Source: Pseudomonas sp. A-RE-19 (GTDB lineage: Bacteria > Pseudomonadota > Gammaproteobacteria > Pseudomonadales > Pseudomonadaceae). From it: DNA of 64,000 bases. The position numbers and the translations under genes are program-made. This document shows, one piece after another, positions 26,100-33,390 of this stretch (its first letter is position 1; each line of letters begins with the position of its first letter). The notes beneath the pieces were generated by a model. That model saw only the letters and a program-made list of their open reading frames with translations. It was not told where the DNA came from and did no database searches. The stretch is taken from the NCBI RefSeq assembly GCF_019956555.1, contig NZ_JAHBDQ010000022.1:62001-126000 (forward strand). Reading direction: 5' to 3'.

Positions 26100-26187
26100 G
26101 TGGGAGCGAGCCTGCTCGCGATAGCGGAGTTTCAGTCAACATCATTGTTGAATGTCAGTCCCTCATCGCGAGCAGGCTCGCTCCCAC
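26100..26187. repeat. REPIN
   Basis: GTGGGAGCGAGCCTGCTCGCGAT and its inverse. The spacer has AACATCATTGTTGAATGT, close to the spacer of the element at 7675. Confidence 0.92.
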
Positions 26188-26224
26188 ATTGGTTTTGTGG
26201 TGCTACTTAAATAAGGATCAGGCC

Positions 26225-27190
26225 ATGCGCGCACTGGCTGCATTGAGTCGTTTTGTCGGCAACACCTTCGCTTACTGGGTACTGATTTTCGCCGTTGTCG
26301 CGTTTCTGCAACCGGCCTGGTTCATCGGTTTGAAAGGCGCCATCGTGCCGCTGCTGGGGTTGGTGATGTTCGGCATGGGCCTGACCCTCAAGCTCGAAGA
26401 CTTCGCCGAAGTCGCTCGCCATCCGTGGCGCGTGGCCCTGGGCGTGGTCGCCCATTTCGTGATCATGCCCGGTGTGGCGTGGTTGCTCTGCCAGGCTTTC
26501 CACCTGCCGCCGGAAATCGCCGTCGGTGTGATTCTGGTCGGCTGCTGCCCAAGCGGCACCTCGTCGAATGTGATGACCTGGCTGGCTCGCGGCGATCTGG
26601 CGTTGTCGGTGGCCATTGCCGCCGTCACCACCCTCCTCGCTCCGCTGCTGACGCCGGCGCTGATCTGGCTGCTGGCCTCGGCCTGGTTGCCGGTGTCGTT
26701 CATGGAGCTGTTCTGGTCGATCCTGCAAGTCGTGCTGCTGCCGATCGTGCTCGGCGTGGTTGCCCAGCGCGTACTCGGTGATCGGGTTCGTCTCGCGGTA
26801 GACGTATTGCCGCTGGTGTCGGTGGTGAGCATCGTGATCATCGTCACCGCCGTGGTGGCCGCCAGCCAGGCGAAGATTGCCGAGTCCGGCCTGCTGATCA
26901 TGGCCGTGGTGATGTTGCACAACAGCTTCGGTTACTTGCTGGGTTACTTCACCGGACGCCTGTTCAACCTGCCATTGGCCCAGCGTAAATCCCTGGCACT
27001 GGAAGTCGGCATGCAGAACTCCGGCCTGGGCGCGGCGCTGGCCAGTGCGCACTTCTCGCCGCTGGCGGCGGTGCCAAGCGCGCTGTTCAGCGTCTGGCAC
27101 AACATTTCCGGGGCATTGCTCTCGACGTATTTCCGTCGCATGAGCGAGAAGGAGGATCGGAAAATCGCAGCTCAGCAGGCCGCCGACTGA
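26225..27190 (+). CDS. Bile acid:sodium symporter family (BASS) transporter
   Basis: A 321-residue inner-membrane protein with about nine or ten spans. Family elements are LLGLVMFGMGLTLKLEDF, GVILVGCCPSGTSSNVMTWLARGD and ALEVGMQNSGLGAALASAHF, the crossover regions that bind sodium and substrate. ATG 26225 is taken because AAGGAT sits just upstream; the open frame to 26189 runs into the REPIN. BASS proteins import bile acids, pantoate or keto acids. The substrate is not readable here. Confidence 0.88.
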   Translation: MRALAALSRFVGNTFAYWVLIFAVVAFLQPAWFIGLKGAIVPLLGLVMFGMGLTLKLEDFAEVARHPWRVALGVVAHFVIMPGVAWLLCQAFHLPPEIAVGVILVGCCPSGTSSNVMTWLARGDLALSVAIAAVTTLLAPLLTPALIWLLASAWLPVSFMELFWSILQVVLLPIVLGVVAQRVLGDRVRLAVDVLPLVSVVSIVIIVTAVVAASQAKIAESGLLIMAVVMLHNSFGYLLGYFTGRLFNLPLAQRKSLALEVGMQNSGLGAALASAHFSPLAAVPSALFSVWHNISGALLSTYFRRMSEKEDRKIAAQQAAD

Positions 27191-27237
27191 TCCGCAAACT
27201 TGATCCTCGGGTTAATGATGGGCACTCTATTGCGCAA

Positions 27238-27288
27238 CGCGGGGACGACCTCGCGGCTCGTTCGAGTGATTAATCCGGGGACGACCCC
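27238..27288 (+). promoter_or_regulatory. Guanidine-II riboswitch (mini-ykkC)
   Basis: Two GC-rich hairpins with identical ACGA tetraloops. The first, CGCGGGG-ACGA-CCTCGCG (27238-27255), has seven pairs including one G-T. The second is GGGG-ACGA-CCCC (27277-27288). Paired ACGR-loop hairpins are the defining feature of this class, which dimerises on guanidine and turns on the downstream exporter. The second hairpin lies 10 bases before the GGAGG ribosome site of the SugE/Gdx gene, which fits control of translation. The self-complementary CCATCGATGG next to it may help switch access. Confidence 0.9.
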
Positions 27289-27309
27289 ATCCATCGATGG
27301 AGGTCTTTG

Positions 27310-27624
27310 ATGTCCTGGATCATTCTGTTTTTCGCCGGCCTGTTCGAAGTCGGCTGGGCCGTCGGCCTGAAGTACACCGACGGCTTCAGCCGCCCTCTTC
27401 CTACCGCACTGACCGTCGCCGCCATGGCGATCAGCCTTGGCCTGCTGGGCCTTGCCATGAAGGAATTGCCGCTGGGCACAGCCTATGCGATCTGGACGGG
27501 CGTGGGTGCGGTGGGCACCGTGATCGCCGGGATCATCTTGTTTGGTGAGTCCATGGCGCTGTTCAGGCTGGCCAGTGTGGCGTTGATCATTACCGGGTTG
27601 GTTGGGCTCAAGGTTAGCGCTTAG
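27310..27624 (+). CDS. sugE: SMR-family guanidinium exporter (SugE/Gdx)
   Basis: A 104-residue small multidrug resistance protein with four transmembrane helices. Key features are the buried Glu in FFAGLFEVGWAVGLKYTDGF (Glu13), the GTAYAIWTGVGAVGTVIAGI helix and FGESMALFRLASVALIITGLVGLK. The SugE/Gdx subtype exports guanidinium with proton exchange as a dual-topology dimer, and the guanidine-II riboswitch directly upstream supports that role. ATG 27310 is preferred over TTG 27307, with GGAGG six bases upstream. Confidence 0.94.
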   Translation: MSWIILFFAGLFEVGWAVGLKYTDGFSRPLPTALTVAAMAISLGLLGLAMKELPLGTAYAIWTGVGAVGTVIAGIILFGESMALFRLASVALIITGLVGLKVSA

Positions 27625-27636
27625 GCCACTACCGCA

Positions 27637-27711
27637 ATCGCGAGCAGGCTCGCTCCCACAGTGGATTTGTGAACGGCGCAGAACCATTGTGGGAGCGAGC
27701 CTGCTCGCGAT
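27637..27711. repeat. REPIN, outward-ended form
   Basis: ATCGCGAGCAGGCTCGCTCC comes first and GTGGGAGCGAGCCTGCTCGC second, about 30 bases apart. The order of arms is inverted relative to the element at 26100. It lies between two convergent genes. Confidence 0.9.
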
Positions 27712-27731
27712 GAGGCCCGCAAAGTCACCGA

Positions 27732-29606
27732 CTATCTAACCGCCCCACGCAACTCCCCCACCAACCCTTGCAATGTCGCCGGCTCAGCCGCTTCAACGGC
27801 CACCGCCGGCCCCGCCACCAGGGTCACCCGCGACCACAGCCTGCGAAACACGCCCTTGTCCGGATCACGGCTGAAGAAACTCCCCCACAAACCCTGCAAC
27901 GCCAATGGAATCACCGGCACCGGCGTTTCTTCGAGAATCCGTGTCAGCCCGCCCTTGAACTCATTGATCTCGCCATCGGCGGTCAACTTGCCTTCAGGGA
28001 AAATGCACACCAGCTCGCCATCCTTCAGATATTGGGCGATACGGGTGAAGGCTTTTTCGTAAATCTGAATGTCCTCCTGACGCCCGGCGATCGGAATCGT
28101 CCCGGCCGTGCGGAAGATGAAGTTCAGGACCGGCAGGTTGTAGATTTTGTAATACATCACAAAGCGAATTGGCCGACGCACTGCGCCGCCAATCAGCAAG
28201 GCATCAACGAACGACACATGGTTGCAAACCAGTAGCGCCGCGCCTTCATCGGGAATCAGATCCAGATTGCGATGCTCGACGCGGTACATGGAATGGCCGA
28301 GCAGCCAGATCATGAAGCGCATGCTGAACTCAGGGACGATTTTGAAGATGTAAGCATTGACGCCGATGTTCAGCAGCGACACCACCAGGAACAGCTGCGG
28401 GATCGACAGCTTGGCGAGGCTCAGCAAGACGATCGACACAATCGCCGACACCACCATGAACAGGGCATTGAGAATGTTGTTGGCGGCGATCACCCGCGCC
28501 CGTTCGTTCTCGACAGTACGCGACTGGATCAGCGCATACAGCGGCACGATGTAGAAACCGCCGAAGACCCCAAGCCCGAGGATGTCGATCAATACCAGCC
28601 AGGTGTGACCAAACCCCAGGACTTCGATCCAGCCATGGCCGGCAACGCTGTCTGGAATCCCGCCGGAATGCCACCACAACAGCAAGCCAAACACCGTCAG
28701 ACCGAACGAGCCGAACGGCACCAGACCGATCTCGACTTTGCGCCCTGACAATTTCTCGCAGAGCATCGAACCCAGCGCGATACCGACCGAGAACACCGTA
28801 AGAATCAGCGTCACCACGGTCTCGTCACCGTGCATCCATTCCTTGGCATACGCCGGGATTTGCGTCAGATAAATCGCCCCGACAAACCAGAACCATGAGT
28901 TGCCGACGATCGAACGCGATACCGCAGGGGTTTGCCCGAGGCCCAGCTTCAAGGTGGCCCAGGACTGACTGAAGATGTTCCAGTTCAGGCGCATTTGCGG
29001 CGATGCCGCTGCGGCCCGGGGAATGCTGCGGCTGGCCAGGTAACCGAGTACCGCAATACCGATGATCGCTGCGGACACCACCGGCGCGTAGTTGCTGGAG
29101 GACATCATGATCCCGGCACCAATCGTCCCGGCGAGAATCGCCAGGAAGGTGCCCATTTCCACCAGACCGTTGCCGCCCACCAGTTCTTCTTCGCGCAAGG
29201 CTTGAGGCAGAATCGAATACTTCACCGGCCCGAACAGCGCCGAGTGAGTGCCCATGGCAAACAGCGCCAGCAGCATCAGCGACAGGTGATCGAACATGAA
29301 ACCGACCGCCCCCACCGTCATGATGACGATTTCCCCGAGCTTGATCAGACGGATCAGCGCGTCCTTGGCGAACTTTTCCCCGAATTGCCCGGCCAGGGCC
29401 GAGAACAGGAAGAACGGCAGGATAAACAGCAACGCACACAGGTTGACCCAGATCGAGCGGTCACCCTCGATTGTCAGCTTGTACAAAATGGCGAGGATCA
29501 GCGACTGCTTGAAGATGTTGTCGTTGAAGGCCCCGAGGGACTGCGTGACAAAAAACGGCAGGAAGCGCCGAGTGCGAAGCAAGGTGAACTGAGAGGGGTG
29601 ACTCAT
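27732..29606 (-). CDS. MFS (LplT-like) and PlsC acyltransferase fusion
   Basis: A 624-residue fusion. Residues 1-420 form a twelve-helix LplT-like lysophospholipid flippase (LPFFVTQSLGAFNDNIFKQSL; GEIVIMTVGAVGF). After about residue 435 comes a PlsC acyltransferase with NHVSFVDALL (HX4D) and FPEGKLTADGEI. In many bacteria LplT and Aas together take up and reacylate lysophospholipids. Here the AMP-binding acyl-ACP synthetase domain of Aas is absent, so the acyl donor must come from elsewhere. ATG 29606 is used because the open frame to 29684 has no ribosome site. Confidence 0.86.
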   Translation of the reverse strand: MSHPSQFTLLRTRRFLPFFVTQSLGAFNDNIFKQSLILAILYKLTIEGDRSIWVNLCALLFILPFFLFSALAGQFGEKFAKDALIRLIKLGEIVIMTVGAVGFMFDHLSLMLLALFAMGTHSALFGPVKYSILPQALREEELVGGNGLVEMGTFLAILAGTIGAGIMMSSSNYAPVVSAAIIGIAVLGYLASRSIPRAAAASPQMRLNWNIFSQSWATLKLGLGQTPAVSRSIVGNSWFWFVGAIYLTQIPAYAKEWMHGDETVVTLILTVFSVGIALGSMLCEKLSGRKVEIGLVPFGSFGLTVFGLLLWWHSGGIPDSVAGHGWIEVLGFGHTWLVLIDILGLGVFGGFYIVPLYALIQSRTVENERARVIAANNILNALFMVVSAIVSIVLLSLAKLSIPQLFLVVSLLNIGVNAYIFKIVPEFSMRFMIWLLGHSMYRVEHRNLDLIPDEGAALLVCNHVSFVDALLIGGAVRRPIRFVMYYKIYNLPVLNFIFRTAGTIPIAGRQEDIQIYEKAFTRIAQYLKDGELVCIFPEGKLTADGEINEFKGGLTRILEETPVPVIPLALQGLWGSFFSRDPDKGVFRRLWSRVTLVAGPAVAVEAAEPATLQGLVGELRGAVR

Positions 29607-29705
29607 CTTCCATGTGTCCCTGATTTGGGTAGCGAATGGCTTGGATATTGTTATTGGAATATCGAACGTCGATCCAGGCCACACACATTACCTAATCTTT
29701 GCCCC

Positions 29706-30857
29706 TTATTTCTTTAATCCTGCAATGCACGGCGAGACAAACAACTCGCCCCGCCACGCCCCCTGCACCGTACGTTTGGCGACGATCAGCCACATCACCG
29801 CCAGCAACGCGACCAATACACAACCAAAGACACTGAAAAACGTCAGGTTCAAGGTGCTGGCCAGTTTCAGCGTGGCCAGGGAGTAGACCCCCAGCGGGAA
29901 AGTGAAGCCCCACCAGCCGAGATTGAACGGGATACCGGCGCGCAAGTAACGAAGGGTGATCAGCAGCGCCACCAGCATCCACCAGAGCCCGAAGCCCCAC
30001 AGCGTGATGCCGGCCACCAGGCCAAGCCCTGCGGCAATCTCACCGATACCCGGCAGACCATTGGCGGAAAAGATCGCCGGTGCGTCGGCGCCCAACAGCA
30101 ACATGCCCAATGCGCCCGTGCCGATGGGGCCGAGGGCCAGCCAGCTCGAGGCGGCCATGTTTTCGTGGGGCAATTTATGCAACGCCATGCGCAGCAACAG
30201 GATGGTCAGAATGCTGAACGCCACCGGCAGGGAAAAGGCCCAGAGTACGTAGCTGGTGACCAGCACCACCAGTTGCGAATGAGCATCGACCAGGTGCGGC
30301 GCCAGCAACCCACCACTGGCAGCCGCCACTTCTGCCGCCACCACCGGCAACAGCCAGACGGCGGTCATCTGGTCGATGCTGTGTTCCTGACGGGTGAACA
30401 TCATGTAGGGAATCAGTACGCCGCAAGCCAGCGACATCGCCACGTCCAGCCACCACAGTACTTCGGCGACATGGATCACGCCGTCACCCCAGCGCGGCAG
30501 ACCGAACAACAGAAAGCCATTGATGATGGTCGCAAGGCCCATGGGAATGGTGCCGAAAAACATCGAAACCGTGGAATGGCCGAAAATCCGCCGCGCCTCG
30601 TCGAAGAACATTGCCCAACGCGCGGCATACATACCTGTGAACAAGACAAACAGAACAATATTGAACAGCCACAGGCCTTCGGCAAACGCATGCAGAGCGG
30701 GATTCGACACCGGCAATTGCGCAAGCGCCAGCGCCAATACACCCGTGCCCATGGTCGCTGCGAACCAGTTGGGGGTGAATTGGCGGATGGCTTCTCGAGG
30801 GTGCTGCAAATGACTGAGCGGTTTGATACCGGGCTTAACGCTTTGGGTGCATGTCAT
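29706..30857 (-). CDS. TDT-family transporter (C4-dicarboxylate/sulfite efflux type)
   Basis: A 383-residue protein with about ten hydrophobic spans. Family features are REAIRQFTPNWFAATMGTGVLALAL near the N-terminus and the SLAC1-like pattern of repeated helix pairs (GFLLFGLPRWGDG; GLVAGITLWGFGLWWMLVALL). TDT proteins include malate permeases, tellurite-resistance TehA and sulfite exporters. Substrate is uncertain. GGAG lies seven bases before the start. The upstream 100-base gap contains dyads described separately. It probably shares no transcript with the LplT fusion. Confidence 0.85.
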   Translation of the reverse strand: MTCTQSVKPGIKPLSHLQHPREAIRQFTPNWFAATMGTGVLALALAQLPVSNPALHAFAEGLWLFNIVLFVLFTGMYAARWAMFFDEARRIFGHSTVSMFFGTIPMGLATIINGFLLFGLPRWGDGVIHVAEVLWWLDVAMSLACGVLIPYMMFTRQEHSIDQMTAVWLLPVVAAEVAAASGGLLAPHLVDAHSQLVVLVTSYVLWAFSLPVAFSILTILLLRMALHKLPHENMAASSWLALGPIGTGALGMLLLGADAPAIFSANGLPGIGEIAAGLGLVAGITLWGFGLWWMLVALLITLRYLRAGIPFNLGWWGFTFPLGVYSLATLKLASTLNLTFFSVFGCVLVALLAVMWLIVAKRTVQGAWRGELFVSPCIAGLKK

Positions 30858-30908
30858 GGTGAACTCCTGTCCTCTGGTGAGGTGGAGCTCATGGTAGATC
30901 CAAATCGA

Positions 30909-30959
30909 ATATCGATATAACGGGCAATATCTCTAACTGTTATCTGCTTTATAGATAAC
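30909..30959. promoter_or_regulatory. Dyad elements before the TDT transporter gene
   Basis: ATATCGATAT (30909-30918, perfect palindrome) and GTTATCT-N7-AGATAAC (30939-30959). They lie between the cupin stop and the TDT start, in otherwise A/T-rich DNA, and could be operators. Confidence 0.35.
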
Positions 30960-30962
30960 GCA

Positions 30963-31274
30963 TCAGACGCTGCCTTCCGTCTCGATCACCAATATTCTCG
31001 CCACACCCAACGGATGAGCCACATGCTCGGTGCCCACCGATGCATAAAAAATATCGCCGACCTCGAGCAGTGTTTCCTTCTCCAGGCCCTCTTCGCGATA
31101 ACGCATTTGCACTTGCCCATCGAGCACCACGAACACTTCCTGACCGTCGTTTACGTGCCATTTATAAGGCTGATCGGTCCAGTGCAAACGAGTGGTGATG
31201 CCGTTCATGTTGGCAATGTCCAGCGCCGCCCAGGCACGGTCGCCGGTGAAGGATTTGCTGCGGATGATCTTCAT
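30963..31274 (-). CDS. Cupin-domain protein
   Basis: A 103-residue single-cupin protein starting MKIIRSKSFTGD. It has the core strands VNDGQEVFVVLDGQVQMRY and DIFYASVGTEHVAHPLG. A metal-binding set is partly present (His in KWHVNDGQE, Glu, a later His in GTEHVAHP). The ATG at 31319 overlaps the upstream MFS stop by four bases, but the internal start gives the usual family N-terminus and has GGACC upstream. It follows the MFS gene and is probably co-transcribed. Function unknown; it may be a small-molecule binding or isomerase protein. Confidence 0.78.
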   Translation of the reverse strand: MKIIRSKSFTGDRAWAALDIANMNGITTRLHWTDQPYKWHVNDGQEVFVVLDGQVQMRYREEGLEKETLLEVGDIFYASVGTEHVAHPLGVARILVIETEGSV

Positions 31275-31315
31275 GGGTCGGTCCGTCGAATGAATGGCAG
31301 CGCCAAGGCTAACGG

Positions 31316-32509
31316 TCATCGAACATCGACGCCACAGGCTTTGGCGGGTTGCTCACGGATCAACCCAAACAGCGCAACGAGCGACAGGATGATGAGCACC
31401 GCGCCGTAACCGTCAGTGGTCGCCACCAAACCAAAGGTGCGGGTCAGGTTGCCGGCCAGCAACGACGGCAAGCAGAACGCCAGATAGCTGAGCACATAAA
31501 ATGCCGACATCAGCCCCGCCCGTTCATGAGGCAAAGCCAGCGGCACGATGCTTCGCAGGGCACCCAGGAAGCCCGCGCCAAAACCGCCGCCCGCCACCAG
31601 GGTGCCGAAGAAAAACAACGGCAGGCTGGCGCTGTGTACCGCCAGCAGAATCAGCGCAACGCCTGCCGGCAGCAGGCTCGCCCCCAACAGCAAGACCTTG
31701 TCGGCCGGCCGATTGCGCAAGGTGTAGATCATCGATGCGCCCGTTACCGTCAACACGGCCACCGTCGCCCCGCCAATCAAATTTGACGTGGACCCGGTGG
31801 CTGTCCGCACCAGAGACGGCGCCAGGGAAGCGAAAAAACCACCGAGCGCCCACACCGCCAGATCTATCGGCAGCACCCGCCACACCATACGCCGCGCTTG
31901 AATCGGCACATGCAGGGTCGGCCGTAGCGAGGCCCAGGCACCGGGTTGTCGACTGACGCTTTCCGGCAGACGCCAGACATACAGCGCTTGCATCACAAAC
32001 AGCGCGAACAGCACCCAATAGGTCAATTGCAGCGGCAGCGGCGCAAACTCGGCCAACAAACCGCAGCCCATGGCGCCCAGCGCCATGCCCAGCAACGGCG
32101 CCACACTATTGACCATCGGCCCTTGCTGACGGTCGGTGTCCAGCAGCGCCGCACTCAAAACGGCGGTGGCCATTCCCGTGGCAAAACCCTGCAGGACCCG
32201 CGCACCGATCAACCAGGCGACGCTGTCGGCATTGATAAACAGCAACATCGCCAGCATGTTCAGTAACACGGCGGTAAAAATCACCGGTTTGCGCCCCAGA
32301 TAGTCCGAGAGCGAACCCACTGTGAGCAGCGCCGCCAGCAAGCTGAGGGCGTAAACGCCGAAAATCAGGGTCAGGGTCGCCGCCGAGAACTGCAGGTGCT
32401 CCTGATACAAGTGATACAACGGGGTCGGCGCTGTGGAAGCGGCTAGAAAACTGAGTAAGGTGATCGCCAGAAACCACAGGCTGGAACGGTTTGTCGTTAG
32501 ACGGGACAT
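31316..32509 (-). CDS. MFS efflux transporter
   Basis: A 397-residue protein with twelve predicted spans. It carries the motif-A type loop SLSDYLGRKPVIF between helices 2 and 3, and a motif-C like GMALGAMGCGLLAEFAPLP. ATG 32509 is chosen for GGAG seven bases upstream. That ribosome site lies inside the 3' arm of an 18-bp perfect inverted repeat (32511-32555). The gene is divergent from a TetR regulator, a typical arrangement for a drug or metabolite efflux pump under local repression. Confidence 0.87.
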   Translation of the reverse strand: MSRLTTNRSSLWFLAITLLSFLAASTAPTPLYHLYQEHLQFSAATLTLIFGVYALSLLAALLTVGSLSDYLGRKPVIFTAVLLNMLAMLLFINADSVAWLIGARVLQGFATGMATAVLSAALLDTDRQQGPMVNSVAPLLGMALGAMGCGLLAEFAPLPLQLTYWVLFALFVMQALYVWRLPESVSRQPGAWASLRPTLHVPIQARRMVWRVLPIDLAVWALGGFFASLAPSLVRTATGSTSNLIGGATVAVLTVTGASMIYTLRNRPADKVLLLGASLLPAGVALILLAVHSASLPLFFFGTLVAGGGFGAGFLGALRSIVPLALPHERAGLMSAFYVLSYLAFCLPSLLAGNLTRTFGLVATTDGYGAVLIILSLVALFGLIREQPAKACGVDVR

Positions 32510-32510
32510 A

Positions 32511-32555
32511 AGCACACTCCGCAAAAGCTAATTTTTTGCTTTTGCGGAGTGTGCT
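32511..32555. promoter_or_regulatory. 18-bp perfect inverted repeat at the MFS/TetR divergent gap
   Basis: AGCACACTCCGCAAAAGC and GCTTTTGCGGAGTGTGCT, with a nine-base A/T loop. It starts two bases from the MFS start codon and contains its GGAG ribosome site. It could be a TetR operator, or a hairpin that hides the ribosome site in a longer transcript. Confidence 0.75.
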
Positions 32556-32600
32556 ACTGGCTTTCGCTTAAAGCAAATTCTTTGTGTTAAGGTCCGCCGC

Positions 32601-33140
32601 ATGGCTATTAAAGAAGGTTTACGCCCTGGCGGCCGCAGCGCCAGGGTTCAGGAATCAATTCATTCGGCAGTCCGCGATCTCCTCGAAGAGCAGGACCGCG
32701 CCAGCGTGACCGTCCCGCAAATCGCGGCCCGGGCCGGGGTGACGCCGTCGACCATTTACCGGCGCTGGGGTGATTTGTCGGCGCTGCTGGCCGACGTCGC
32801 CCTCGCCCGCATGCGCCCCGACAGTGAACCGGCCAACACCGGCAGCCTGCGCGCTGATGTGCGGGCCTGGGCGGAGCAGTATCTGGACGAGATGAGTTCC
32901 GAGCCCGGGCGCAATATGATGCGCGACGTGCAATCCAGCGCCACGCCGGGCTATTGCGTGACGATCATTGGCGGGCAGTTGCAGACGATTCTGGATCGCT
33001 ATCCCGATCAGCCGAAGCCGAGTGTCGACCGGCTGATCAATATGGTGGTGGCGCCGACGGTGTTTCGCATCCTGTTTTCGGCGCAGGCGCTGGAGGTTGA
33101 AGAGTTGCATCGGTTGATCGATATTGCGCTCCGTCAGTGA
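32601..33140 (+). CDS. TetR-family transcriptional regulator
   Basis: A 179-residue regulator. The N-terminal helix-turn-helix is VTVPQIAARAGVTPSTIYRRWGDLSALLADVA. The C-terminal domain (about 80-179) is an all-helical ligand-binding and dimer region (RADVRAWAEQYLDEMSSEPGRNMMRDV). Start with AAGG eight bases upstream. Divergent from the MFS transporter at 31316, with a long inverted repeat in the gap, so it probably represses that gene. Confidence 0.9.
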   Translation: MAIKEGLRPGGRSARVQESIHSAVRDLLEEQDRASVTVPQIAARAGVTPSTIYRRWGDLSALLADVALARMRPDSEPANTGSLRADVRAWAEQYLDEMSSEPGRNMMRDVQSSATPGYCVTIIGGQLQTILDRYPDQPKPSVDRLINMVVAPTVFRILFSAQALEVEELHRLIDIALRQ

Positions 33141-33147
33141 GGCCGCC

Positions 33148-33239
33148 TTCGCGAGCAGGCTCGCTCCCACAGTTGATCTCAGTGGACACATAAATTGTGA
33201 CCGGCATAGATCCAATGTGGGAGCGAGCCTGCTCGCGAT
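33148..33239. repeat. REPIN, outward-ended form
   Basis: TTCGCGAGCAGGCTCGCTCC followed after about 45 bases by GTGGGAGCGAGCCTGCTCGC. It begins eight bases after the TetR gene stop. Confidence 0.9.
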
Positions 33240-33390
33240 GAAGCCCGCACAGGCACCAAAGATCTGACGGTCTCCCCAACCTGCGACACCCCGCCACGCC
33301 ACGACCTTGGTCGACACTGACTAACTCAGGCGGTCATGCGAGACTGTCCTGACCGGGCGGAGTCCCGGATGTCTTTTGTCTGGAGTTCCC

